23,477 nucleotides of DNA from a virus. Below are positions 13,243 through 21,183 of this stretch, in pieces. Both the position numbers and the translations under genes were made by a program. Each line of letters starts with the position of its first letter. The first letter of the stretch is position 1. The notes below the pieces were generated by a model. That model did not search any database, was not told the origin of the DNA, and was given only the letters and a program-made list of their open reading frames with translations. The DNA lies in IMG/VR virus record IMGVR_UViG_3300045135_002024, positions 1-23,477 of that record; one strand, written 5' to 3'.

Positions 13243-13992
13243 TTATCGGTTAAAGGTTGTTTCGAGCGGGTCAGCAACGCTTAATACTTCTCGGTTGCCG
13301 CCTTGTGCTCTTTGTTTCGCTAGTGAAGGAGTTAGTGACTGCTCTTTGGCCATCTCAGCCTCAAGCTTGCCTTCAAGCTCTGCGCGTATCTCTTCGCGTA
13401 ACTTCGCTTCAAGTTCTGCTCGTGTTTTGGCCTCAAACTCATCTACGTTCTGAAGTTGCTCTAGCTTTTCAGCCTTCTTAACTGTGTCGTAAACAAATTT
13501 GGCGGGTAAACGAGTGCTGTGCATCTCTTGAATCAATGCAGGGTTTTCGTTTGCCATCGCGATAAACTTAGCTTCCGCTTCGTCATAATCTTGATGGCTC
13601 ATGCGCATTACTTCTTGGGATAACTCAACACGATCTTGTAGCCGCGCTTTCTCTACTTGGCTCATAACGTGACTCACAAAACCATTTGTATCGTCCAATG
13701 GGTCGGGAGTCTCAGCAGGGGTTTGCTTTTCCGCTAATTGCTGTTTGAGTTGCGCTAGTTCACGCTCGTAAGCCTGCCGCTTCTCTCTTTCATCTAGCAG
13801 TGCCGCAATGGGCACTTCGCCAGTCTTTTCAGGTTTATCCGGCTCCGTTGTCGAGCCTTGTGGTTCTTCCTGTTCCGTTTCGGGTTCCGCTACTTCGGGG
13901 GCTTCTGCCGTCTCCTCTGTAGTCTCTTCCGTCACCTCTCCAGGCGCTTCCACTTCAACCGTTGATTCGATAAATTCCGCTAGTTCTGACAT
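13243..13992 (-). CDS. Scaffolding protein, P22 gp8-like
   Basis: A 249-residue protein between the polyvalent gene and coat. Residues 1-60 are extremely acidic and disordered (EVTEETTEETAEAPEVAEPE). Residues 65-90 and about 170-225 are coiled-coil helices (AYERELAQLKQQLAEKQ; AELEAKLREEIRAELEGKL), and the C-terminus has mixed charge (AKQRAQGGNREVL), where scaffolds normally bind coat. P22 gp8 has 303 residues and the same design. It would assemble the procapsid and leave before DNA packaging. Start: ATG with AAGGTGAG about 7 bases upstream. The 119-base leader carries repeats and a terminator. Confidence 0.8.
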   Translation of the reverse strand: MSELAEFIESTVEVEAPGEVTEETTEETAEAPEVAEPETEQEEPQGSTTEPDKPEKTGEVPIAALLDEREKRQAYERELAQLKQQLAEKQTPAETPDPLDDTNGFVSHVMSQVEKARLQDRVELSQEVMRMSHQDYDEAEAKFIAMANENPALIQEMHSTRLPAKFVYDTVKKAEKLEQLQNVDEFEAKTRAELEAKLREEIRAELEGKLEAEMAKEQSLTPSLAKQRAQGGNREVLSVADPLETTFNR

Positions 13993-14004
13993 TTTTTACT
14001 CACC

Positions 14005-14051
14005 TTCGACCAAACTGTGTCGTCCAGATTTCGACCAAAAACGTGTCGTCC
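14005..14051. repeat. Two direct repeats in the scaffold leader
   Basis: TTCGACCAAA-N2-GTGTCGTCC at 14005-14025 and the same with one more spacer base at 14030-14051, 25 bases apart. Nineteen of the 21-22 positions match. Each copy contains a short inverted repeat, CGAC...GTCG. Period 25 is not a multiple of the helical turn. They lie outside any gene, between a terminator and the scaffold start, so selection for a binding site or RNA element is plausible. Confidence 0.6.
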
Positions 14052-14055
14052 GTTT

Positions 14056-14069
14056 GCCTGATTTCAGGC
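14056..14069. promoter_or_regulatory. Perfect palindrome between terminator and repeats
   Basis: GCCTGATTTCAGGC on the plus strand is an inverted repeat of 6-base arms around two central bases (or a 5-bp stem with a 4-base loop in RNA). It lies just downstream of the minus-strand terminator and upstream of the direct repeats in the reading direction. It could be a protein site or a second hairpin in the scaffold mRNA leader. Confidence 0.4.
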
Positions 14070-14071
14070 GT

Positions 14072-14095
14072 AAAAAAGGCCACCTAAGTGACCTT
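14072..14095 (-). terminator. Intrinsic terminator between polyvalent gene and scaffold
   Basis: On the minus strand AAGGTCAC-TTAG-GTGGCCTT gives an 8-bp stem with a single G-T wobble, followed by further Ts (six Ts in all, 14077-14072). It begins about 16 bases after the stop of the polyvalent gene. It has the same design as the hairpin before the tail fibre (GGTC.C / G.GGCC, 4-base loop, T6). Transcription coming from portal would largely stop here, so scaffold and coat need read-through or a promoter in the 80-base leader. Confidence 0.7.
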
Positions 14096-14111
14096 TAAAT
14101 TCTGTTTGTTG

Positions 14112-15884
14112 TTATCTATCTCGCGCTTTTTCGTAAGCGCCTGAAGCTATCCACTCTCTCTGCATCTCAGCAGGATGAATGCCTTTATCTCTTAGCTGCA
14201 AATAATCCTCATAAGGTAAATCTATCGCCTTAACCTTGCGCCCCTCTTTGGCTGCTAACTTGGCTCTATGATGGCCGTCTAGGATTTTAACCCTACCCTC
14301 GTCTACTACCGTAAGGATGGGCTTATTAGCATCTCCCTTATAGCCGCCCGACAAATCTTTGCCATCTAATTCAGTAGCAACTAATTCAGCAGGGTCATAT
14401 TCCTTTAGGAAGCCATTATTAGATTGCATCACCCCATTACCACGCCTTACTATCAACTCATCCTCTGGCACATCGAGTGTTTTCCAAGGCGGTGTTGCGC
14501 GTCTTTGCTCTGGCGTGTAGTCGAGTCTTGTTTGTACGTTACGTGCTTCTGCTTCGCCTGCTAAGCGTTCGTATCTATAAAACGAGTCCATAGAGTCAGC
14601 CTGCTTGATTAGCGCCTCAGCCATTCCATTGATTGAGCCTAGCCGTATTTTATTCGTGTCAGCAACGGCTTTAGCCTCTCTATAAATACTTAGAGCCTCC
14701 TTAACTTCATCAGGGTTTAGCATCTTCTTAATTTCGCTAACCTTGCCGCTATCCCCTAACAGTGCTGCGTTTGCCATATCAAGGATACTGCGATTCTTTT
14801 TAGTTGCCTCTAGGCTTATCTCTGAGAGTTTTGTAGCATCCTTATATAACGGCTCTCTAACGCTATATGGTATTTCTGCTGTGCCTAAGTTGCCACCTCT
14901 AGCAAAGCCCTCACGTTCTTGTATGGCGTGTTGTAGTTCGTGAAGTGCTACGCTTTTAGCGTCATTTCCAGTCAAATCGTCAGATAACTCTATAAATTCG
15001 CCTTTAGGGTTTATGCCTTCAGATAGACTTGCAGACTGCCCATAACTGCCGCCCTTTGTTGTCTTTCCGTCAACTTGGAGCCTTATATTATCCAAATCGT
15101 CATAAGCTGAATCTTGGTAGCCAAGAAGCCGCCTGTGTTCTATGCTCTCACCAATGAAAGGGAACCGCTCAGAGTATGGCGCTCCGCGCTTTTGGGCTTC
15201 AAGTGAAGGAGTCATATCAAAGCCTGCCCCGCTATCATCAATCTCAAACTTCCACTTACCATCTACATCTTCAAACCAACCAGTCTTAGACCAAATCTCA
15301 TCACGACTTACACCACGATTCGCTAATTCTTGCGCTGCTTCCATCTGCTTTAGGTCTGCACCCTTAGCCTTAACGCCTGCGAATATACCTCTTTGCTTGC
15401 CACCAAACTGAGAGCCTTGCTTGCCAATATCGCCCATCTCGTAAGCTGTTCGACCCTTAGACGCATATCTAGCCCCTTTCAGCCCTAAAGCCTCTAAAAC
15501 CATAGTAGGAATAGAGTACGCTGCTGCGCCAAATAGGGGGCTTCCTGTTGCGTCATACGCTGCATCGCCTAAATACTCAGAAGCACCGATAAAAGCATCA
15601 CCGACAGGCTGCATAAACTCGCCTAAGTCTTGTAGTGACTCGATGCCCTGCTTAGTCCTAGGCTGATACGTCATAGCCTCCTGAGTGTTAGCGATTGCTC
15701 TAGCTGAAGCATCAGCACCATACGGCAAAGCCGCCAAGCCCATAAGACCAGATACAGGCTCTGCAAAGGCCGCTGAACCCATCGTAAGGATAGGCTCAAC
15801 ATAGCCCCAAAGCCCTCTGCGCTCTAGCTCTTTTTGGGCATCCTCTCGTGTAAATCTGCCGCGCTTCCTATCCACCCGCTGCAA
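14112..15884 (-). CDS. Polyvalent protein: zinc-metallopeptidase-like plus ParB-like domains
   Basis: A 590-residue multidomain protein that begins 17 bases inside the portal gene's end. Residues 31-57 and 115-135 are hydrophobic (PILTMGSAAFAEPVSGLMGL). Residues 187-217 (LANRGVSRDEIWSKTGWFED, then DGKWKFEI) match a module I know from large polyvalent phage proteins (LPD23-like). HELQH at 315-319 is a zinc-peptidase motif, preceded by VAL. GEAEARN (443-449) then RLDYTPEQRR is another module of those proteins. Residues 521-570 (PILTVVDEGRVKILDGHHRA) are ParB/Srx-like with DGHHR at 536-540. P22 has no gene here. Lying inside the head operon, it is probably packaged in the virion and delivered into the host; targets are unknown. 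Confidence 0.75.
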   Translation of the reverse strand: MQRVDRKRGRFTREDAQKELERRGLWGYVEPILTMGSAAFAEPVSGLMGLAALPYGADASARAIANTQEAMTYQPRTKQGIESLQDLGEFMQPVGDAFIGASEYLGDAAYDATGSPLFGAAAYSIPTMVLEALGLKGARYASKGRTAYEMGDIGKQGSQFGGKQRGIFAGVKAKGADLKQMEAAQELANRGVSRDEIWSKTGWFEDVDGKWKFEIDDSGAGFDMTPSLEAQKRGAPYSERFPFIGESIEHRRLLGYQDSAYDDLDNIRLQVDGKTTKGGSYGQSASLSEGINPKGEFIELSDDLTGNDAKSVALHELQHAIQEREGFARGGNLGTAEIPYSVREPLYKDATKLSEISLEATKKNRSILDMANAALLGDSGKVSEIKKMLNPDEVKEALSIYREAKAVADTNKIRLGSINGMAEALIKQADSMDSFYRYERLAGEAEARNVQTRLDYTPEQRRATPPWKTLDVPEDELIVRRGNGVMQSNNGFLKEYDPAELVATELDGKDLSGGYKGDANKPILTVVDEGRVKILDGHHRAKLAAKEGRKVKAIDLPYEDYLQLRDKGIHPAEMQREWIASGAYEKARDR

Positions 15885-17730
15885 TCCTTATCAACTCTTC
15901 GTTTGAAAGGTTTTCAATGCCACTCAGCCGCTCTTGAGCAGAAGCGTACTCATCAGCAGTTTCAGCGTGGATTTTGCTAATTTCTGCTTTCGTTTTCTCA
16001 CCCTCAAGCTGCTTCGCCATTAGCTCTAATTGCATAGCCATGTCCTGCATCTGTTTTTGTTGTGCGATGGCTTGCTGCTGTTCAGGTGTTGAGCCGTTCA
16101 TCTTCTCAAGAATGCGATTCTTATTTCTTAATGAGGATGATTCAATGATCATCTCAAACGGTATCGCTTGAGGGTTAGCCTGGTACATATTCGCCAATAA
16201 CTCGAACTGCTCAGCCTCGATATTCACCGTATCAGGGACAGACTCTAGAATGATATCCACGTCCATCTCAGTGACTGGATTCTCTACCTCTGCCACTTGG
16301 TTTAAGCGCGGGTCTTGAGTCGCCATAAGCTGCTGTAGCATGGCCGTAGCTTGCTGCTTCTCTTGCGGATTAGCCTTGTCATCCTGCGCGATGTTTTGAA
16401 GCTGCTGGCCTAATGTAATCGGCTTATTAAGGCCAACGAACTTAAGATTCTTTTCATCGTCCGTAACACGAATCCACTTTTCCTCAGTCCAATACTGCTT
16501 AATGCGCATCCACATTTGTCTATACATGCGCTTTTCCCAATCTCTTAGACCATCGAGAATAGGTGCCAGCTCAACCGTTCCTGCTTGCTGTCTAACCTGT
16601 AGTGCTCGACCTGATAGATTGCGTTCTTCTTTACCCGTAACAGAAGCATTCGCCCCTATATTGTCAATCTCGCCTTTAGACTCTTGCAGTAAGCTGAATT
16701 GTCCCGATGTTAAGTCGGTGTTATCCATTCGCTCAAAGCGTAAACCCTGTCTCACGGTTATATGGCCATCAGGCTTGGCCATTTCTCGCTTCATGCGGTT
16801 TACATTTTCAACCGCGCCCTCTTCGCCTACTGTTTGACGACTGTTTAACAGGTGCAGAGCTTTTGACCTACGCTTGTTAATTTCATCCTGAATCGGAATC
16901 ATTGGTCTAGTAGGGCTGTAGCGATTGTTGTCTCTGTCTATGAATGCTGATTGCATCTCGATAGGATTAGTTGGAGTATCTTCATCGTCTAGGTATGGAG
17001 ATTCACGAGGGTCTACAACAAAGCCCGAACCTGTAAAGACTGCATGCTTCCAACCGCCATCCATGTAGAAGATTTCAATAACCTTTACACGCTTACGCTT
17101 CTGGTCATAAAACACATTGCGAGGCTTATCATCGTATGTGTCGCCTGCTGCGTCTTCCATCTCACGACCATCTAAGAACTCTTCTTTACCCTTAAACATT
17201 TCTTGAGCAATTGATTCTTCCATCCAGATAGCCTGCCCCATAAAGAGAGCGTCTTTGCCATCCTTGCGAGTCGAGTGTGTATCTATAAAGAATCTGTCCC
17301 AAGGAATAGAGCGGGGGCAAACCTCGAAACCGCGCTTAGTCTTTTCAACCTCAACAATCGCTGCCGCCGTACCTTCAATAAAGATATTCTCAGCCGCTTG
17401 GGTTTTAATCTGGTCGAAGTCTTTGTTATCCGCTACATAACGGAGTGAATCAGTCGCCGCCTCTGCCCCTTGCTCATCGTTTGGCGTTCTTGGAAAAGCC
17501 TTGATATCTGTGCGTGAACGAATCTCTAGCCCTAGCATAGAATCAATCTTAGGCTTGATGCGATTAGAAACGACTGGCGGCTGTCCTCGCTTCTTTAACT
17601 CTCTTAGCTCTGCTTCTGTTAACTGCTTGCCATCGTAATAATCACGGTCACGCTCACACAACGCACGATTGCTCTGCGTATGCTCAAGGGTATCTAAATA
17701 CCACTGTTTTACATCTTCATGTGATTTCAT
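15868..17730 (-). CDS. Portal protein, P22 gp1-like
   Basis: A 620-residue protein directly after terminase. N-terminal features are typical of the P22-type portal family: HEDVKQWYLDTLEHTQSNRA, then RDYYDGKQLTEAELRELKKR, then PPVVSNRIKPKIDSMLGLEI and the IPWDRFFID motif near residue 145. The C-terminal 70 residues are Gln- and Lys-rich helix (QQQAIAQQKQMQDMAMQLEL; GEKTKAEISKIHAETADEY), suited to the coiled barrel of P22 portal. Twelve copies form the DNA channel and the docking site for TerL and gp4. P22 gp1 has 725 residues, so the barrel is shorter here. Start overlaps the TerL stop by one base; its end overlaps the polyvalent gene by 17 bases. Confidence 0.9.
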   Translation of the reverse strand: MKSHEDVKQWYLDTLEHTQSNRALCERDRDYYDGKQLTEAELRELKKRGQPPVVSNRIKPKIDSMLGLEIRSRTDIKAFPRTPNDEQGAEAATDSLRYVADNKDFDQIKTQAAENIFIEGTAAAIVEVEKTKRGFEVCPRSIPWDRFFIDTHSTRKDGKDALFMGQAIWMEESIAQEMFKGKEEFLDGREMEDAAGDTYDDKPRNVFYDQKRKRVKVIEIFYMDGGWKHAVFTGSGFVVDPRESPYLDDEDTPTNPIEMQSAFIDRDNNRYSPTRPMIPIQDEINKRRSKALHLLNSRQTVGEEGAVENVNRMKREMAKPDGHITVRQGLRFERMDNTDLTSGQFSLLQESKGEIDNIGANASVTGKEERNLSGRALQVRQQAGTVELAPILDGLRDWEKRMYRQMWMRIKQYWTEEKWIRVTDDEKNLKFVGLNKPITLGQQLQNIAQDDKANPQEKQQATAMLQQLMATQDPRLNQVAEVENPVTEMDVDIILESVPDTVNIEAEQFELLANMYQANPQAIPFEMIIESSSLRNKNRILEKMNGSTPEQQQAIAQQKQMQDMAMQLELMAKQLEGEKTKAEISKIHAETADEYASAQERLSGIENLSNEELIRIAAGG

Positions 17731-19193
17731 TATGCGAGTTTCCAGTTATCTTCGTCTTCATCATCGTTAAAAACAGAGTCCCAACGATCACGCTTTTTAA
17801 TCTCGTTTTGCTGTTGAGGCGAGGCCGCCCATATATCTGCAATCATTCGTGCAAACAGCGAGCAAACATCAACCTTGTCATCAAACTTAGCTAGCGGGAA
17901 TCTACACAACTGGCTAAGCAGCTCTGTTGACCACTCTTTATTAACAGGCAAGTAAACGCGCCCTGCTTCAACTAATGCTTGGAATGATCGTGCGTTAGCT
18001 TCCTTGTTGTTCTTAGCGTGTGAGAGCCATTCTAATGACGTGTAAACGTGCCTTTCTCTCATCCGTTTGGTAAGCCAAGGCTCAACCGCTGACTTAATAG
18101 GGCCAGTCTCACCCGCCCATTTAAGCGGCCTATATTGCTGCGCTAAATCAAGCTGTGTTTCTACCCAGACATCTGACTTAGTTTTGCCTGACCACCAATC
18201 AACAATGTAAATATTGCCATCAGGGTCTATGCCGAATATCCCATGCTCTGTAAAGTCGCCGCCGCCCTCTGTTACTGCGTAATCAGATGCGCCATAGAAG
18301 TTAAGATGCTTAGGCTCGTGCTCATACCAATTAAACGAGTCTTTAACAAAGAATATGCCCTCGTCTGGTATTGGTTGCTGTAAGTACTGACCACTAAACG
18401 TATAACGGTCAGCCTTTTCCATAATGGCTAGTTCTTCTTCTGTGTGCTTTGCAGGCCACAAAGCTGAGCCATCATCATTCCTTGCTGAAATATTCAGGTG
18501 ATGCCATTTCTCACCCGTTCCACCATCTAAGAGGAAGCCGCTCATGTCCTCTTCGTGTATGCGCTGCATGATCACAATGATAGGCGTGTCACGACTGTTT
18601 AAGCGACTCTTGATGGTTGTGTTCATTCTGTTATTGATTGCTGCTCGTTTAGCTTCTGAGTCAGCATCATCAGGCTTTAAAGGGTCATCTATAATGATTG
18701 CGCCTGAGAACTCTTTGCTATTCGTGCTACCTGCACCGAAACCAGTTACCGCACCACCTGCTGACGTTGCATAAACACCGCCTGCCTGCCCTGTGTACCA
18801 TTTCTTTTTAGACTTTGAATCAGCCTTAAGCTCTAACGGCCAAAGCGCCTGAAACTCATCAGACTGCACCAGCTCTTTCACTTGTGAGGAGTTATCTAAA
18901 ACAAGATCGTCTGAATAAGATAAGTGTATAAACTTTGATGCAGGGTTAATTGCTAGCCCATAAGCAATAAAGTTAATCACCGCTTCCTCTGTCTTTCCGT
19001 ATCGAGGAGGCATATTTATAATGAGTCGCTTTATCTCACCGCTTACAACTTTGTGCAGAGTCTCAGCAATCTTTTCGTGATGGCTATTAACCATGAACTT
19101 ATTGCCGTAACGCTTTTTAAAAAAGTACCGAGTAAAGAATAAAATGCTCTGCTCGCACTTATGTTTAGCGACTCGAAGCTCATTAACATTCAT
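17730..19193 (-). CDS. Terminase large subunit (packaging ATPase/nuclease)
   Basis: A 487-residue protein, close to P22 gp2 (499). Seen: Walker A variant MPPRYGKTEE (residues 61-70), Walker B GAIIIDDPLK (164-173), and the coupling motif IIVIMQRIHEEDMSG (205-219). The C-terminal RNase-H-like nuclease starts FYGASDYAVTEGGGDFTE, with D304 as the first metal ligand, then IYIVDWWSG and a late FDDKVDVCSLFARMI that supplies the last acidic residues. It pumps DNA through the portal and cuts the concatemer. It overlaps the small subunit by 11 bases and is coupled to portal by one base. The family call is firm. Confidence 0.95.
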   Translation of the reverse strand: MNVNELRVAKHKCEQSILFFTRYFFKKRYGNKFMVNSHHEKIAETLHKVVSGEIKRLIINMPPRYGKTEEAVINFIAYGLAINPASKFIHLSYSDDLVLDNSSQVKELVQSDEFQALWPLELKADSKSKKKWYTGQAGGVYATSAGGAVTGFGAGSTNSKEFSGAIIIDDPLKPDDADSEAKRAAINNRMNTTIKSRLNSRDTPIIVIMQRIHEEDMSGFLLDGGTGEKWHHLNISARNDDGSALWPAKHTEEELAIMEKADRYTFSGQYLQQPIPDEGIFFVKDSFNWYEHEPKHLNFYGASDYAVTEGGGDFTEHGIFGIDPDGNIYIVDWWSGKTKSDVWVETQLDLAQQYRPLKWAGETGPIKSAVEPWLTKRMRERHVYTSLEWLSHAKNNKEANARSFQALVEAGRVYLPVNKEWSTELLSQLCRFPLAKFDDKVDVCSLFARMIADIWAASPQQQNEIKKRDRWDSVFNDDEDEDNWKLA

Positions 19194-19449
19194 CTTCTAG
19201 CTTACTATCTAGCGCCTTTACCTCTTCTTCTGTCAGAGGCTTTAGCTCTCTTGTTTCTACTTCTGCATCTACTGTCATTTGACTTAAATCAGGTAGCGTT
19301 TTCTTAATCAGAATCTCAGCCGCTCGTATTTGCGTTGCATTCATCTCGACTTCGCCAAGTATATGATCTTGCAAGCGTTTTACGATCATAGTGGTTTGTA
19401 TTCGCTTCCTTGTGTTCTCACTAAGTCCGACTCGATTTCTGGCAGCCAT
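19183..19449 (-). CDS. Terminase small subunit
   Basis: An 88-residue protein. Basic N-terminal HTH-like part (RNRVGLSENTRKRIQTTMIV), then VKRLQDHILGEVEMNATQIR with AAEILIKKTLPDLSQMTVDA. The phrase 'ATQIRAAEILIKKTLPDL' is characteristic of a family of small terminases. The acidic C-terminus (TEEEVKALDSKLEDE) should contact TerL. It is shorter than P22 gp3 (162), but DNA-recognition and oligomerisation parts are both present. The position directly before TerL, with an 11-base overlap, confirms the assignment. It would recognise the pac or cos site, which I cannot place. Confidence 0.85.
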   Translation of the reverse strand: MAARNRVGLSENTRKRIQTTMIVKRLQDHILGEVEMNATQIRAAEILIKKTLPDLSQMTVDAEVETRELKPLTEEEVKALDSKLEDEC

Positions 19450-19450
19450 C

Positions 19451-19774
19451 TTAGTAATCCTTACTCGTACTATCAGGGTCTGTGACCTTAATCGAGATGT
19501 AAACTATATGCGCTGAACCCGCACTTTCACATAGCACCCTGATTAACTGCCTGCCCTCTTGGTTAGTCTCTATGTTAGCTGTCGCTTTACTTGATGCTAA
19601 CGCCTCATCTGTTATTACTGCCGAGCCGCTGCTTACCGTCCACGTTGCACTTAATACTGTGCCTATGTCCTGCTCTACTTTCGTTAGATCAATCGAGAAA
19701 GGCTTTTCCTCTCCCTTAAACTGCCTAACGATATGCGGTTTATTGTTGCGACTGTAAGCAACGATGTTAGACAT
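19451..19774 (-). CDS. Beta-sandwich structural protein upstream of terminase
   Basis: A 107-residue protein of alternating beta strands (KPFSIDLTKVEQDIGTVLSA; TWTVSSGSAVITDEALASSK; GRQLIRVLCESAGSAHIVYI), an Ig-like sandwich pattern. ATG at 19774 overlaps the preceding stop by 8 bases; a longer frame to 19804 lies inside the upstream gene and starts with a poly-Gln stretch, so I prefer the shorter. Such small beta proteins before terminase are commonly virion decoration or head-fibre components. No diagnostic motif. Confidence 0.65.
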   Translation of the reverse strand: MSNIVAYSRNNKPHIVRQFKGEEKPFSIDLTKVEQDIGTVLSATWTVSSGSAVITDEALASSKATANIETNQEGRQLIRVLCESAGSAHIVYISIKVTDPDSTSKDY

Positions 19775-20009
19775 GAATCTGCACCGCTGTTGCTGTTGCG
19801 TCACCTGTGATTACAGGATTAACCTCACCGCTGATTTTGACGTTAAGCGCATCACTTGCTGATTTGCTTGTGCTTGGTACATCTACCCATGCCGTTGCAG
19901 CGCTATTGCGTGTTTGTAGCTTAAACGTGCCTGTAGTTGTTACTGTAACCGTTACGCTATATTCGCCATTCATCGCAACAGGTACGCCGTTGGAAAAAGT
20001 TATGTTCAT
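19767..20009 (-). CDS. Small beta-rich, threonine-rich structural protein
   Basis: An 80-residue protein, no cysteine. Pattern of short strands rich in Thr, Val and Ser (YSVTVTVTTTGTFKLQTRNS; SDALNVKISGEVNPVITGDA), ending in AVQIHV. It resembles a single beta-sandwich domain of a virion surface protein. Start: ATG one base after the stop of the 390-residue gene. It overlaps the next gene by 8 bases, so the set is co-translated. The role is unknown; decoration or adhesion is a guess from composition and context. Confidence 0.6.
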   Translation of the reverse strand: MNITFSNGVPVAMNGEYSVTVTVTTTGTFKLQTRNSAATAWVDVPSTSKSASDALNVKISGEVNPVITGDATATAVQIHV

Positions 20010-20010
20010 A

Positions 20011-21183
20011 TCAATTCACCATGTTTGAAACTATGTTTGAGACCATAGGAGTTACGATTGATGTTAGAGATGTAAGCCCTGTAGCCGCGCTTAGAGTAAC
20101 TACAGCCTCAGTACCAATCGTTCCGTTAGCTTGGACAACTCTACGGCTTACGGTTATGTCTGTTACCCAATCACCGCTAACAGCTTCTGTTACCGTCCAG
20201 ACACCTGTTGCTGCAACGCCTAGCGTGACACCTGAGTCTAGTGTGCTGGTAACGTCATACTCTAGGTCGTCACCCGTGATAGGCGTGTCACCCGTTACAC
20301 CGAACAAGAGAGAGGCGTTAGTCGTTACAGGGTCTACTAGGTCAACTTTTGTATAGCCTGCTTGAATGGCTAGAGGGATGTTGCCTGTGGTTGCTGTTTC
20401 AAGGTCTACAGTAAGAGTCCAGTCATAACCAGTCGCATCAACCTGCTTGGTTAAGTCACCTACTGGAAACGTAAGCGTGTAAGGGTCTGCACCTGTCACA
20501 CTTGAAGGCACTAGCGTGTCATTGCCGTTAGTAAGCGTTGTATTGCCTGTAGTTGGGGTTGTAGTTGGAGTTGAGCACACTACTTGAAAGTTAGTGTTAC
20601 GCTGCATAGTAGCGTCTGTGGAGTCTACGGCTAGACCTGTTGGGCCTGCTGTGTACTCAAGAATAAAACCGTTTATATAGCCGTAAAACTCGCCTGTTGC
20701 TGTCTTCTGTACATCAATAACTAACTCACCGGCACTGTCAACTGTACCAGAGAATGATAAAGCTGTTGTAGGTGCTGATACAGCGCCAACTAAGTATTCT
20801 TGAGATGAACCCTCTACAGTAAATAGTACGTCCCTATCAGGGTCGTTTTGATGCCCTATTAGCTGTAATGTATAGCTTGCTCCTACAGGTAGGTTGCCTA
20901 TAGTTAGCTGTGAACTTGTACCGTTACCTGTTCTCCAATGACCCCCTAGTACGTATTCAGGAAAGTCACCTGCATCTGCCGTAGCCCCACCACCAAAAAA
21001 GCCTGTTGAGGGGAAGACTGTAGTAACGTCAAGCGTTACGCCTGTACTTGCATTTGTATTATCAATTAAATCTGAGCTTATCTGAGCTATAGCGTTATTT
21101 TGAGTGTCATTAAATACGTTATAACTAAAAGGTGTGGCTTGCCCTGTCGAATTAGATGTAAAACATGCCGAAATAATAGTCAT
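20011..21183 (-). CDS. Two-domain beta-rich adhesin-like protein
   Basis: A 390-residue protein with no signal peptide. Residues 1-180 look like a galactose-binding or malectin-type jelly roll (FNDTQNNAIAQISSDLIDNT; HWRTGNGTSSQLTIGNLPVG; SYTLQLIGHQNDPDRDVLFT, then GFILEYT). After a Thr-rich linker (STPTTTPTTGNTTLTNGN), residues 225-385 are Ig-like domains (GYDWTLTVDLETATTGNIPL; GVWTVTEAVSGDWVTDITVS). The C-terminus repeats V-S-N (MVSNIVSNMVN). The start overlaps the preceding stop by one base. As a phage product without export signal, it should be part of the virion, probably a carbohydrate-binding surface fibre. Confidence 0.6.
   Translation of the reverse strand: MTIISACFTSNSTGQATPFSYNVFNDTQNNAIAQISSDLIDNTNASTGVTLDVTTVFPSTGFFGGGATADAGDFPEYVLGGHWRTGNGTSSQLTIGNLPVGASYTLQLIGHQNDPDRDVLFTVEGSSQEYLVGAVSAPTTALSFSGTVDSAGELVIDVQKTATGEFYGYINGFILEYTAGPTGLAVDSTDATMQRNTNFQVVCSTPTTTPTTGNTTLTNGNDTLVPSSVTGADPYTLTFPVGDLTKQVDATGYDWTLTVDLETATTGNIPLAIQAGYTKVDLVDPVTTNASLLFGVTGDTPITGDDLEYDVTSTLDSGVTLGVAATGVWTVTEAVSGDWVTDITVSRRVVQANGTIGTEAVVTLSAATGLTSLTSIVTPMVSNIVSNMVN

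Noticed and set aside
13061-13453. 130-codon plus-strand open frame across coat and scaffold genes
   Set aside because: Serine-rich antisense shadow of two well-supported structural genes; overlaps the end of one and the start of the other.
14005-14051. Direct repeats as a CRISPR array, iteron origin or attachment site
   Set aside because: Only two copies separated by a few bases, no cas, rep or integrase gene in the window; more likely a local regulatory element.
20023-20046. Short tandem repeat at the end of the 390-residue gene
   Set aside because: Only a duplicated four-codon unit (V-S-N-x); explained by coding repetition and not evidence of a separate element.
20021-20356. 111-codon plus-strand open frame
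   Set aside because: Val/Thr-rich mirror of the Thr/Val-rich adhesin-like gene on the minus strand; no start signals.
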